Shown here: in pieces, positions 49,052 through 59,281 of the stretch
Position numbering within the stretch: the first letter of the stretch is position 1
Layout: every line of letters starts with the position of its first letter
Made by a program: the position numbers and the translations under genes
From: Spongospora subterranea f. sp. subterranea
Taxonomy: Eukaryota > Endomyxa: Phytomyxea > Phytomyxea > Plasmodiophorida
Assembly: GCA_049724395.1 (NCBI GenBank)
Contig: JAUGWO010000023.1
Span: forward strand, 186,001 to 250,000
Reading direction: 5' to 3'
Length of the DNA stretch: 64,000 nucleotides
The notes under the pieces: model-generated
The model's input: only the letters and a program-made list of their open reading frames with translations
Databases searched by the model: none
What the model was told of the DNA's origin: nothing

Positions 49052-49276
49052 TCAGAAGAATAATTTGAGATGACTGAGTCCAACAAAGAAGGATGAATAG
49101 ATAACCGTAGTTCGCAGTAAAGCAGGAGGAGGTAAAAGTCGCACCTCGATATTGTGGAATTTTAGAGCTTTGTCGATGGCGACACCAACGTACGGGAAAG
49201 CCCATGCCCCGCCTAGCATTTCGAATCGTGCCGTTAGCAATTCAACCGCTTCCGCGAGCATCGCTTTCGCCGTCAT
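49052..49276 (-). CDS. Small hypothetical protein or terminal exon
   Basis: A minus-strand frame starting at ATG 49276 encodes 74 residues with good amphipathic character: MTAKAMLAEAVELLTARFEM, GGAWAFPYVGVAIDKALKF, then a hydrophobic end. In-frame codons extend upstream (VLEYIRSGQAA) to a plausible CAG acceptor, so it may be the last exon of a longer gene reaching 49.4 kb. It is not recognised. Confidence 0.4.
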   Translation of the reverse strand: MTAKAMLAEAVELLTARFEMLGGAWAFPYVGVAIDKALKFHNIEVRLLPPPALLRTTVIYSSFFVGLSHLKLFF

Positions 49277-49439
49277 GGCAGCCTGACCTGAGCGGATATA
49301 CTCCAATACTGGGTCCCAAGATCAATTAGACCCAACAGTCGTCCTCCTCCTGATCATCATCATCATCATTATCATTATCATTTGAAAAGAGTCCGCTTTA
49401 GGTACAGACTACAGAGTGTAACAAACACCATTGGAGGCT

Positions 49440-50312
49440 ATGGGAGGCGCCTCCACCGCGCTGTCAGTGTCACTCAACAGACAGGCCATGACGAGTCGGT
49501 ATTATGATGATGCCATGATTAACTCAACGGGTATCAAGTCGCCATCGCCAATGGACCTAGGTATTACAAACGCGAACTGGGCCCAAATAGGCAGCCAAAT
49601 GGTGGTTTCCATTACTGCGAAGAGTGGAATCATTCGTCGCCATACCAATTCTTCGAAACCCACACTGACGGAGGAAAATAAATTCACCCGTTTGCAATTT
49701 TACATCTCCATTGCTGGAACAGGATTCCATAGCAACTTCCCCGGTATTTTTCAAGCGATGATCAATTTCGTGAACATCGACGAAAACTGGTTATATTCAA
49801 CGCTAAAGTCCAACGCATACTACCTGACCGTCGATGAAGAGTTATTTCTACCGCAGCTGCCAAATCAAATCTTTCATCGAAACGTGATGTTTTAGCAGCA
49901 GCGACTAGGCCAAAGTTTGACAACGGAGTCTGCTCTTTCACTTGAAAAATCGACCTTTGATCATTTATCGTCGGTCAAGTCCAAAGTTCCTAAAAACGTA
50001 CCAGTTTTCATCGGATTTCAGTTCATTTTTAGAATCTTTCTGGATGATCTGAACCGTTGTTCGCCATCGTTTAATGATTTCACCCGTTTCCCAATCTTTC
50101 TTGTTTCGATATCTGCATCACATATGATGCACCATACAACACGCGGCAGAATCAGATAGTTGCAACACCTCTGGCTCATATTCTGTTCCCGGTATGTACT
50201 GATAATTCGCATACAGCGCAGACCATTTCAGGTATTGCAGTTAGAAAAAATGAACAACTCGTTTGAGTCTTTTGAAGGAACAAGCACTATCTTGCAATGG
50301 TAGTGATCAGGA
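49440..50312 (+). CDS. Hypothetical protein, splice structure partly unresolved
   Basis: The first exon reads from ATG 49440 for about 150 codons: MGGASTALSVSLNRQAMTSR, GITNANWAQIGSQMVVSI, FTRLQFYISIAGTGFHSNFP, NIDENWLYSTLKSNAYYLT. A later segment (CITYDAPYNTRQNQIVATP, then LAHILF) is joined through a 40-nt intron (50192-50231) to VLQLEKMNNSFESFEGTS and a stop near 50310. The middle junction could not be set in phase. The first part looks like a β-rich fold, but I do not recognise it. Confidence 0.45.
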
Positions 50313-50769
50313 ACTTGCAGCCCTCAGGGACATCCTGGATTCTCCAAGACATGAGGCAGAACTTGCTGGAGAACCGGAGGACGTCGCATCAGAAGCGCAG
50401 CTGACATCGATGCAGGCTTCAGACACAGTATGCGCTCCTGTGAATCTTGAATGGTTGCAACACTTTCATTGTTATGGCTGCTTGTTTTACTGAATTTCTT
50501 GCAGTGATCGCATTAAGCTTGGACCTGGGGCTAAGATATTTTTTTGGTACCCTGGCAGGGTGCCAGGTCCCGGAAACGGCGTTTATGTGACAGTTTTAAC
50601 AGTAATGTCATGTAGTTTTGATCTGTACTAGTTGTAACATATGAGCAGGTGTTTCCCAAAGAGCGTTACCTGTAGACAGGAATACCTTTTGAAACTGGAT
50701 TGCTTCCATAGTTTATCTATGGATACCTGTGTATGAACAAATCTATTTCCAATGTCCAAAGCTGATTAC

Positions 50770-51172
50770 TTTCCCAGATACAAGTTTTGTCCCCAGTAGA
50801 GGTTAGGATGACACCGATTGAAACTTCCGATTTTCAGTCAGGTACCACGAAAGGAAGAACGATAGCGCAGGAGTACAGCCTGGAAATTCAGCGTGAAATT
50901 TTTGAAATCACGAGATTGCATCCTTGATACCAAGATTTCCAAGAATTTTAAATAAAAATTTCCATGATTGTTTTGATATCTGCAAAAAAATATTGTACAC
51001 ACGACGATACTAAAGGGTGATTTTGGCTCTTGATTTCAGCAAGATTCCGCTGAATTGTCAGACTGTATTCGTCAGCAATCGTGCTTCCTTTGATTGTACC
51101 TGACTGAAGATCGTTAGGTGTCGTCGAAACCTTCACTGGGAAAACAACTTGTATCTGGGAAAATTCCTGGTC
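50770..51172. repeat. Diverged inverted duplication of a protein-coding fragment
   Basis: Left copy (+, about 50770-50913) and right copy (−, about 51172-51014) share CCCAGATACAAGTT near their outer ends and encode paralogous peptides: QSGTTKGRTIAQEYSLEIQR on the plus strand and QSGTIKGSTIADEYSLTIQR on the minus strand. Many differences preserve the amino acid, so both were once under protein-level selection. The plus copy has a stop soon after (TRLHP*) and an upstream frame break. The minus frame extends from MSPFDQEF (51184) to 50948. The protein family is unknown. Confidence 0.7.
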
Positions 51173-52000
51173 AAACGGGGACATCCTATTATTACTCCGT
51201 ATGATAACAAAGCACTACATACATTACTAACTATACTTTACAATTAATTACTTACTGTAGTAGAAGAGTTAAACTCCAGTCACTACCATTCATTTCAATT
51301 TGGTCGCCATTTTCATCATTTAATTGGAAGCGTTGAAACCCTACAAATGGCGACCTCAATTTTACGTGTGAGAAATCACTTATAGAATAATTAATAATAC
51401 CTCCAAAATCAGCGTTCGGATAAACAGTAATTAATTGATTTTGATTATAATTACTTGTATTACTCGTCATAACATTAATATCACTAATTATTCTAATTTC
51501 ATTTGTGCCAGAAAATCACATACTTGATCTGAAATTATACTTGTAGTTCCAGTATGATTTCCAGCACTCAATCCTAAATATTTCTGCTTAGGTGGTCACG
51601 GATGTGGCACGCAGTGCATAGTACTGTGTTCGACTCAGGGTGTTACTTGCCCATCGGGTCTGCGTCTTCATTGACGCAGATGTAGTGCCAAGGCCATGAT
51701 CGTGCAGATAACAGAAACAGTACAAGACGTATTGACGGGGACCGAAGACTGGAACGCTAAACTCGGAAAATCCATTTGCAATTAATGTAATGAGTAAGAG
51801 CATCCTCAACCCGGAGTTATTTTCATTCTATTCTATTTTTTAGCCGAAAAAAGAACCCCAACGCGAAGTTAAAAGTTATCTATCCGATAGAATTAGGATT
51901 TTGTGAGTTATTTTGACCGGAATAGCTAAGGATTTATATTTCGATTCTACGGAGTTTCGCAGCCCCCAGGTCACTGTTGTAGAGTCTAAGAGCACATAAA

Positions 52001-52324
52001 ATGGGGCGAGGCAAATCATGGACGGATGAGGAGGACATGTTCCTCACCAAATCAGCTGTTCATATCAGCCATGATCCGGTAACGGGTGCTGACCAAAAGG
52101 CCAAGGTCTATTGGGATCGGATTTTGGCGCATTTCAAAACGTTTTTGCCCACTACCACTAGAACCGTCATGGCAATATCAGGCCGATGGAAAGAGCTACA
52201 AACTGCTGTTTCCAAATTTGCAGGACATCTGCGGTCTGTGCAATCAATACCACATTATGGACAAGTACACTTCGCGTGCTGCTTCAGTGTAATCTTCCAA
52301 CTCCCACCCCGAATGTGGTATTGA
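52001..52324 (+). CDS. SANT/Myb-like (trihelix) DNA-binding protein of the Harbinger element
   Basis: A 107-residue frame starts MGRGKSWTDEEDMFLTKSAV and continues DPVTGADQKAKVYWDRI, AHFKTFLPTTTRTVMAIS and GRWKELQTAVSKFAG. The W-x3-ED...W...SxRW pattern is the Myb/SANT-like domain that accompanies PIF/Harbinger transposases. The frame then runs into the loop of the palindrome and stops. The C-terminal half of a normal protein is absent, so it is probably truncated, although the DNA-binding domain is whole. Confidence 0.7.
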   Translation: MGRGKSWTDEEDMFLTKSAVHISHDPVTGADQKAKVYWDRILAHFKTFLPTTTRTVMAISGRWKELQTAVSKFAGHLRSVQSIPHYGQVHFACCFSVIFQLPPRMWY

Positions 52325-52483
52325 TTGCACAGACCGCAGATGTTCCTGCAAATTTGGAAACAGCAGTTTGTAGCTCTTTCCATCGGCCTGATATTGCCAT
52401 GACGGTTCTAGTGGTAGTGGGCAAAAACGTTTTGAAATGCGCCAAAATCCGATCCCCATAGACCTTGGCCTTTTGGTCAGCAC
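52086..52483. repeat. Long palindrome (arms of about 171 bp) inside the SANT ORF
   Basis: Positions 52086-52256 are repeated almost perfectly in reverse complement at 52312-52483, around a spacer of about 55 bp. As a result both strands encode the same SANT-domain segment in the alternative frame. Transcription through it would give a long hairpin RNA. Confidence 0.9.
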
Positions 52484-52950
52484 CTTCTATTTTTTAGCCA
52501 AAAAAAGAACCCCAACGCGAAGTTAAAAGTTATCAATCCGATAGAATTAGGATGCTCTAATAATCCATTTGCAATCAATGTAACGAGTAAGTCATTTTTC
52601 CATTAACCGCGTTGTATGATGCTGTAATTCCAAGACTATTTACACCAAGTGCTGTAATGAATGTATTTACATTGTAATTGCTAAGTGATAAAGTAAAATT
52701 AGTTGTACCAGATGTTATACCTAAACCAAGTACATTATTAAATGAATTTGCGTTGTAATAACTGTGAGGAATAGTAAGGTTCTGTATATTTAAAGATGTC
52801 TCTTCGTCACTTGGCGAAAGGTCGTGTATATTTACGTAAAAATCACTGCATGATGAACCATTTAATCTGTCTTTACAAATTGAGAAGATAATGTCATAAT
52901 AAAATATTTTATATTTTAAAATACTGAAAATGTATATACAGATATTCGCA

Positions 52951-53287
52951 CCTTTTCCCTACCATCACCTTTTCCCTACCATCTCGCACCTTTTCCCTAC
53001 CATCACCTTTTCCCTACCATCTCGCACCTTTTCCCTACCATCACCTTTTCCCTACCATCTCGCACCTTTTCCCTACCATCACCTTTTCCCTACCATCTCG
53101 CACCTTTTCCCTACCATCACCTTTTCCCTACCATCTCGCACCTTTTCCCTACCATCACCTTTTCCCTACCATCTCGCACCTTTTCCCTACCATCACCTTT
53201 TCCCTACCATCTCACCTTTTCCCCATCACCTTTTCCCTACCATCTCGCACCTTTTCCCTACCATCACCTTTTCCCTACCATCTCGCA
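52951..53287. repeat. 38-bp minisatellite, about nine copies
   Basis: The unit is CACCTTTTCCCTACCAT followed by CACCTTTTCCCTACCATCTCG (17 + 21 bp), repeated almost without change, with one shortened unit near 53215-53235. It is strongly pyrimidine-biased on the plus strand. An open frame runs through it only because the repeat lacks stops. Confidence 0.95.
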
Positions 53288-53289
53288 CT

Positions 53290-54258
53290 TACCTCATAGG
53301 GAAAACGCCAATGGGAGGGGTGTTATGTCTCGCTACTTATTTCAATTGTTTACATATTGTTTCTCGTCTTTTACCAAGTAAACGGGTGGTGGTGACCACT
53401 CCCATAATGTCACGATTGCCATTACATGTCTCTCCATCGATTCAGAGAAGACATGCAACCTGGCCAGAGATTTGCCTCAACAGCCCGATTCTGGTGAGTG
53501 GACTCGGTGGCAATTGGTTAAGACATGTGTGATGTGTCGCCATCGAGACGGCAACTTGCCCATTACTTGAACATAAAGGGTATCTTCAATCAATCAACAA
53601 AAATGTGTCATCCGATCATGATGTCATACAGGACCAAAACGCATCACACGGCAATGGCTCGATCAATACCTATATCATCGAACCCCATTCACGAATTATT
53701 TTGAGCAATTCCTCCTGAAGAGCACGGTTAGATCATTTCGGATTGAGGATCCGATCAGCCGATTGTGTGTGTATGTGGACACATTCACACTGGACGCGTT
53801 CACCATAATCGGCTAAATTGGCAAGCTCAGGGGTTCCATCCCTCCTCTGAAGCCATAAAGCCATCCGGTTTCAATATCGATTCTTCCTCCAGTGCCTCAG
53901 CACCGCGCCATATACCAACCGCGATCCTTGATGACAATCGATGGATGGCGAATCGGTTGAGGATCAACGTCACCAAGAATGTCATAAAAAACGGGTCGTC
54001 CACGCCCTGATCAACCATTCAACAAAACAGATATACACAACCTACACACACGATCTCGCCATCAAACATTAAGCAGAATTATGGCGACAAAGTCGCTGCA
54101 ATTCACAGGACAATTCGCGCTATTGCCAGGATCGTCTGTTCGCCAAAGCAAATTGGCGCTAGGACCAGACATACATATATCGGACCTCATTGACCGATCC
54201 CTGCACCTGACCATGTCGCCCATTCTTTTGTAAAGAGAGTGTCACATCTTTGGAACAG
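53290..54258. other. Accessory stretch without a recognised gene
   Basis: Short frames on both strands (for example minus 54018-53827 and plus 53765-54010) have no recognisable domain. The segment lies between the minisatellite and the gag-like ORF and may be 5' sequence of the retroelement. Confidence 0.4.
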
Positions 54259-55140
54259 ATGGGGACAGACGCGTCTACAACGCCTTCTCCCGATATAGCT
54301 ACGTTATCATCCCACGTATTGACTCGTTTAGACACACGTTCAGTTCATTCAGATAATCCAAAATCGCGGGGAAGATCTAGAGGGCCATCGGTTACAACTC
54401 GTACTCAAGCCCAGATCGCCACAATTGCCGCCGATTTACAGGATCTGAAACTTCAACAGTCAGCACAACAGCGTACCGTACTTTTGGAGAAAAACACGGA
54501 AAATGCCTTCAAAGGCATTCTACCAGCGCACGATTACGAGCCCGGTTTGGAGCTACCTATTTCCCGCGAAGGTCATGTCGCGATGTTACTCCAGAAGTTA
54601 TTAGTACTTATCCCGGATCAAGCAGATTGTTTACCAGCTCGTCAATTTCTAACTCGTTGTCTTTCTTTTTATCAGTTGGCGCACGAATTTTCCTATCATC
54701 AAGCAAAGGATATTTTCGCCCAATTATCGCTAGCAGAACGACTACGACCAGTAAAACCGGAGATCCTACAAACGGCGCACCTCGTCGCCAAGATGGAGCA
54801 CATTCAAACGCTTCTGAAGAAATCTACCTCCTCCCGTCCTATCTACAATTCCAATCGCGGTCGCTTCCGACCTCGCGGGGGGGGGGGCAACGGTTTATCA
54901 AGAAAGAAACTCCTCCACCACAGTCAAAAAACTGATATCTCCTCAGCTTCGTCCTAGTAACGACATTAAACTTACTTCAAGGAGATCTTATGCGTCTCCT
55001 TCTACGATTATGCCTTTTACTCACCCATCTGGTACAACATCCTGGGTGCGCCTCGTCCCAATAATAATGTCATCGCATATCCCTCACCAACACCAATTGC
55101 GACCCAGTTTTCCGGTTTGTTCTGAACAAAAAAAAAACAA
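54259..55140 (+). pseudogene. Gag-like fragment of a retroelement
   Basis: The frame from ATG 54259 encodes a Ser/Arg-rich start (SRGRSRGPSVTTRTQAQIAT), a helical capsid-like middle (MLLQKLLVLIPDQADCLPAR, HEFSYHQAKDIFAQLSLAER) and an RNA-binding-like RG box (NSNRGRFRPRGGGG). A run of eleven G near 54880 shifts the frame; the next frame reads QRFIKKETPPPQSK. After a run of A near 54928 a third frame continues KLISPQLRPSNDIK...FTHPSGTTSWVRLVPI to about 55140. The three pieces read as one protein if the two homopolymers are adjusted. Non-LTR or DIRS-type Gag is my best guess. No reverse transcriptase is present. Confidence 0.45.
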
Positions 55141-55274
55141 GGTTTAGACAACCGCCCTCGGAAAATGCCGCACAATTCGAAATCGGAACATCTGCGGTGT
55201 CCGTGGCGGGGTTTTTCATCGATCCCGGTGATGGAATCGTTGGCGACAAATTATCCCTAAGCGGGCGAAACGTG

Positions 55275-55889
55275 ATGCGTCAGCTGAAATTTCATGAGCA
55301 GCGTTTGCTGAAGAAGGTGGACTTCCTGCAATGGAAGTCGGATCAGTCGCATAGGGAGAACGCAATCCTGAGGCGATACCATATCCAGGACCGGGAGGAT
55401 TACGTGAAATACAACCGCCTGTGCGGTGTCATCACCAAGATCACCAATAAGATCATCGCTTTGGACCAACGTGATCCGTTCCGCTGTAAAACAACGGAAC
55501 AGCTCTTGGAGAAACTGTTGGGAAACTCATCATCGCCCGTCTCCCCGATAACGTGTTGATTTCGTGATTTTTCGTTCAGATACAATATGGGTTTGATCAC
55601 GAGCAAAAAGAGTCTATCGCTGTGCGCCAAACTGTCGGCGTCGTCGTTCTGTCGGCGCCGGCTACCCGTGGTAATGGTGCGTCTGAAGATGGCTGAGACG
55701 TTGCGCGAGGCCATCACGTTCATCGAAGCCGGGCATGTTCGCGTCGGGACCGATACCTGTCTGGACCCGGCCCGGCTCATCACCAGAACGCTGGAGGATT
55801 TCGTCACCTGGACCGATTCGTCCAAGATCAAACGCCACGTCATGAAGTACTCCGACCTCCTCGACGATTACGATTTACTAGGAAATTAA
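55275..55889 (+). CDS. IMP3: IMP3, U3 snoRNP/SSU-processome protein
   Basis: An S4-fold RNA-binding protein that helps U3 snoRNA pair with pre-rRNA in the nucleolus. Exons 55275-55516 and 55580-55889 (intron 63 nt) join in phase to 183 residues, essentially the human length. It starts MRQLKFHEQRLLKKVDF; then come WKSDQSHREN, RRYHIQDREDYVKYNRLCGV, EKLYNMGLITSKKSLSLCAK across the splice, FCRRRLPVVMVRLKMAETL (S4 domain), EAGHVRVGTDTCLDPA and the C-terminal DSSKIKRHVMKYSDLLDDYD. The upstream in-frame extension (from 55197) is not part of the family and I omit it. It marks the end of the accessory island. Confidence 0.96.
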
Positions 55890-55975
55890 AGAAAACGGAA
55901 CAGATATTTATCGCGACGATTTCGGATTGTGTCATTGATGATGTTAGCGCTCGTTGAATTTTGTGTTGAGGGGCG

Positions 55976-58657
55976 TCATCCTTCGACATTGGCCATAGAT
56001 GCGATGAGAACTGGCTTCCGTCCCTGGATGATATCGTAGATGGCGGTAATCGCCGACAGCCAATCGACGAACGGCTGGCGCTGCGTCAGCAACGGATCCC
56101 ATTCGGAGAGGAACGCCATCAGACACGACAGGTGGCGAGAGCGCGCCTTGACGATCGCGAACATCATCTGGGGGAGCAATGCCCGGGAGTCAGAGACGTG
56201 TTTGTGCGGCGGTGAGATGGCGATATCAGATTACGATGATGGTGAGATCTCGAGTGGTTGATTTAGGGATGGGATTCAGGATCCCCTCAATGATTATCGA
56301 ACGAACCTGATCGAGTTTCTTGATCTTACGTTCAATTGATATCCCGCAACCACTCTGCAACAACCCTGTACAGTTGTGTTGACAATTCAGAAGAAACGGA
56401 CGGCTTCCCTGTCACCCAAAAACGTTTCGAACTTGTTTTTTTTTAGGTAAAACATTCGGCTTTTCAACTCCACACCTTAAATTGTACGATTAACAGAGCG
56501 TATTCGAAAGCAGTCGAGGGAAATGTAAAAAACTGAATCTTAAACGACAGTGACGAACAACTGACGGATTACCCTGAACGGCTCCTTTGAGACGGGTTTC
56601 ATCAATGTCGGCCACGATCGAGTTCCGTTGACGTCCTGCACATTGTTGGTAGAAGGCGGCCAGGGTGGGATAGCGGTTCCTGATCGTGTCCAGGGCGGAC
56701 AGGAACCGGGATTCTTCGTGGGAACAGAGCCCGCCCAATACGGTCCATGCCATCGATCCGACATAGCCCCGAACTAGTTTCTTGATCTCCTGATTATGGA
56801 TCGAGAGCCCACGCCCATCATCGTTGGTCGCGATCATCAGCGACCGCAGCTCGTCGCTCTCGCGCAGAGCGGGCACCTTCTCAACCGCGCTCAGGGCGTT
56901 GTCGACGAACGCGTTGACCAGGCAGAGCTGCTCGCACCGACGTCGATGGCATCCGCGACACGCAAACAGGCCACGATCGCCATGATCTTGACTGCACCCG
57001 CTGCTGACAGCATTCCGTAAATCGTGAACGAACCGCATCGCACGACGTCGCAGACAATAAGCCAGTTGACCGGCACGAAACTCGACAAGTCGCTGGACGA
57101 TTCCCGCCGATCTCGTGGCAATCTCCTGCTCCCGCTCAAATAGTGCAGTCTGCAAGTGAACCAGATCGCTGGACGTGTTGGGCGGTTGCCGTTCGTATCG
57201 TTCCAGGATGACCAGGAGAAGGCCACGCATGTCGTCATTTGCCATCTCTTCTGGCACCGTCTTCCGCAGTAGCGCCATGGTTTGGGCCACGAACCCCAAC
57301 GCTTCGTGGCCATTGTTGACCACGCACGCCAACTGCTGGGCTATTGACGCACCTGGGCACTCGATCATGATCGGGATCTTGGCCAGCATCGAGATCAGCG
57401 TATGCTCAACGCTGGGTGTCGCGTTGGGCTTACTGGTCTGGGTGGGCCGAATCACCAGATACGATTGGGCAGATTGATCGGGCAGGTCCGTTGTGTCAGA
57501 GACATTGGGGATAACGGCGCGATGAAGTCGCAGAATATGATCCGATCGTATCACGAACTCGGGTGGAGTCGGTTCATGAAGATCAATTTCCCATTGAAAC
57601 CCGGCCGTCGAACTCAGGATCTGTTCCGCGAACGCCGTCAGACGCTCAGCCCAACGTTGAGCCACGCCCCCGACAGCGGCCGGTCGATGTGAAGGGCACG
57701 TGGCGATCCAGGTGAGGTTCTCGGCGATCACAATCAGATCAATGCGATCCCGGGGAGTGATCGGGAACACCCCGGAAATCTGATCGGATTTCAATGCGCC
57801 CGCGATCCAATCAACGAACATCACCTTGATAATCGTTGCAACACATTGATCAGCCCGTTCGGTGTGAGCTAACGCGCTGGCTAATAATATTATAGGGGTT
57901 GGTATTACGGTCTGATAGAGGAGCGCCTCGAGAATTTGCTCGCAGATCCTCAGGGCGTAGTCGGTGGCACCGTCCGCGCCCTCGTCGAACAGGTCAATGT
58001 GATTCCGCTGTAAGTGAGTTTGGATGATGTCGGTGAGAAAGGCGATGGAAGAAAACCGCTGGAGCGATGCCGCCACCATGGCGCTCGATGCAGACGACGA
58101 GAGGCCGTTCTGGATCTCATATGATCGGCAATGGGCGATGATGGTGATCAATAGGCGAATATTGGATTGACCGCGAAGAACATCATAAACGACACAATCG
58201 ACAATGTTTTGATCAGATTGACGGGCGATCACCTCCCCAAACAGTCTCGGGTTCTTGCAAAGATCCACGAGGAAGTCGCCGAAAGTTGTTTTCTGCAAAA
58301 TTTAGTGGGAAAGCGATGATAAGATGTACAAGAAATACGAACCAGTGATGATGACCATTCTGGCTCCGATGGAGACAGCGGGTCGTTGCCACGTAATATG
58401 GAATCGCGAAGTGCCAGGCTGCAGAGATCGTGGTCAAACGCGTGGAGCTTTTGGCGAATCTTGGCGATCAGATCGGCGAGAGCGAGTTTGGTCTGCGACT
58501 CACCATGAACCAGGCGTTGGAGACGGCAGAGTAAGGAGGCGGCCGAGGTCTCATTATCAGGTTCACCTAAACAGACGGGATCATCTCCCAGTTTCACCAG
58601 TTTCATGCCTGGATATGAGCCAGGCCCATGGGCGTCATGGTCATAATATAGCGCCAT
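55976..58657 (-). CDS. RasGAP-like plus VPS9 domain protein (GAPVD1/RME-6 type)
   Basis: Proteins of this layout act in endocytosis, with a VPS9 domain that activates Rab5-type GTPases. The first exon (MALYYDHDAHGPGSY...EPEWSSSL) is joined through a 50-nt intron to the 600-codon main exon. That exon opens KTTFGDFLVDLCKNPRLFGE and continues VDCVVYDVLRGQSNIRLLI, as in the GAPVD1 RasGAP region. The VPS9 part lies in the last exons: SIERKIKKLDQVRSIIIEGI, then LLPQMMFAIVKARSRHLSCL with FVDWLSAITAIYDIIQ. The arginine-finger segment (LLRRGTCA in GAPVD1) reads GLSSSASSA without Arg, and no FLR-like motif is visible, so GAP activity is doubtful. A Cys-rich insertion (CRGCHRRRCEQLCL) lies mid-protein. 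Small introns between 56490 and 56180 were only partly placed. Confidence 0.75.
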
Positions 58658-58733
58658 TCGCGTGTCACTGTGCCGGGCAGATCACATTTCCTCGTCCGGT
58701 CGATCCCGTTGAACAATGGGTCAATGGGGAAAA

Positions 58734-59138
58734 TCATTGACAGCCTTGGTCCCCTGCACCGGAACAAATCTTGATCGTTTCCTTGACGTCCCATTCGACC
58801 ACTGGCGCCGAACCGCTCTCAGAACGCACGACGTTTTCGAGAGCCAATTGAAAGAAACCAGTGTGGTTTGATGAACTGAATGAAGGGCCGTGAGGATTGA
58901 TTGTGAAACTGTTCTGGTTTTAATCGCGTACATCGCAACTTCGATTCAAGATTCGATCGAGTACATCTGACTCTGTAAAGTTACCCGAAAGGAATGGTGT
59001 GCACATCAGGGCGTGGTATATCAAACCAAGGGGACGGTGAATTGCGGATGAAGTGATGGTATATGGGCATGATTCGTCGCCATAGTCAATCAAGCCCCTT
59101 GCAAGCTTGCCAACTTCCTTACTACTGACTTTTCCCAT
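58734..59138 (-). CDS. Small hypothetical protein, 117 residues
   Basis: Exon 59138-58965 (MGKVSSKEVGKLARGLIDYG, IHRPLGLIYHALMCTPFLSG) joins exon 58913-58734 (NSFTINPHGPSFSSSNHTGF, FQLALENVVRSESGSAPVVE, WDVKETIKICSGAGDQGC) through a 51-nt GT-AG intron in phase 0. The clean splice and balanced composition argue that it is real. No domain is recognised. It sits just upstream of the GAPVD1-like gene in the same direction, 77 bp apart. Confidence 0.6.
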
Positions 59139-59281
59139 TATTACCTTTCACCGATTCACTCCAGATTTGGACCTCGTGTACAGCGGAACTACCTTACCTG
59201 CCTGATCTGGACCGGAGAAAGTGCTTCCGATTAACTTTACCCGGTCAAAATGGTTGATACTCTTGAAAACAAACCTCAAAT

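Larger units (their letters stand above)
51798..52557 (+). mobile_element. Non-autonomous PIF/Harbinger-like DNA transposon, 760 bp
   Basis: The ends are inverted: GAGCATCCT on the left (51798) and its complement ending GGATGCTC on the right (52557). They are flanked by 3-bp TAA on both sides (51795-51797 and 52558-52560). TWA target duplications are typical of PIF/Harbinger elements, as is the accessory SANT/Myb-like protein inside. A 65-bp subterminal direct repeat (AGAACCCCAACGCGAAGTTA...) is present at about 51834-51899 and 52490-52555. No transposase is encoded, so it would need help in trans. Confidence 0.75.
51252..52918 (-). pseudogene. Relic of a viral-type minor-capsid/penton-like gene, interrupted by a DNA transposon
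   Basis: AT-rich blocks on the minus strand flank the transposon at 51798-52557. The upstream block (52918-52576) is an open frame of about 115 codons with a NYNxNSF..LG.....SYN..NGKMTYS pattern (for example NYNVNTFITALGVNSLGI). The downstream block (51590-51252) carries one frameshift and ends VGFQRFQLNDENGDQIEMNG followed by SDWSLTLLL. The 'De.G..iD.NG.dW..tL' ending and the asparagine-rich 'NY....F...L' N-terminal motif are ones I associate with minor capsid/penton proteins of Polinton-like and giant DNA viruses of protists. The link is by motif memory only. It is broken by a stop, a frameshift and the insertion, so it is non-functional. Base composition differs sharply from the neighbouring housekeeping genes. 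Confidence 0.5.

Noticed and set aside
52930-53532. 200-codon ORF over the minisatellite
   Set aside because: It is a simple-sequence translation without a domain; openness follows from the repeat unit.
58914-58964. In-frame TAA in the 117-residue gene, at first suggesting stop readthrough or a variant code
   Set aside because: A 51-nt GT-AG intron in phase 0 removes it, and TAA, TAG and TGA all terminate conserved genes in this window.
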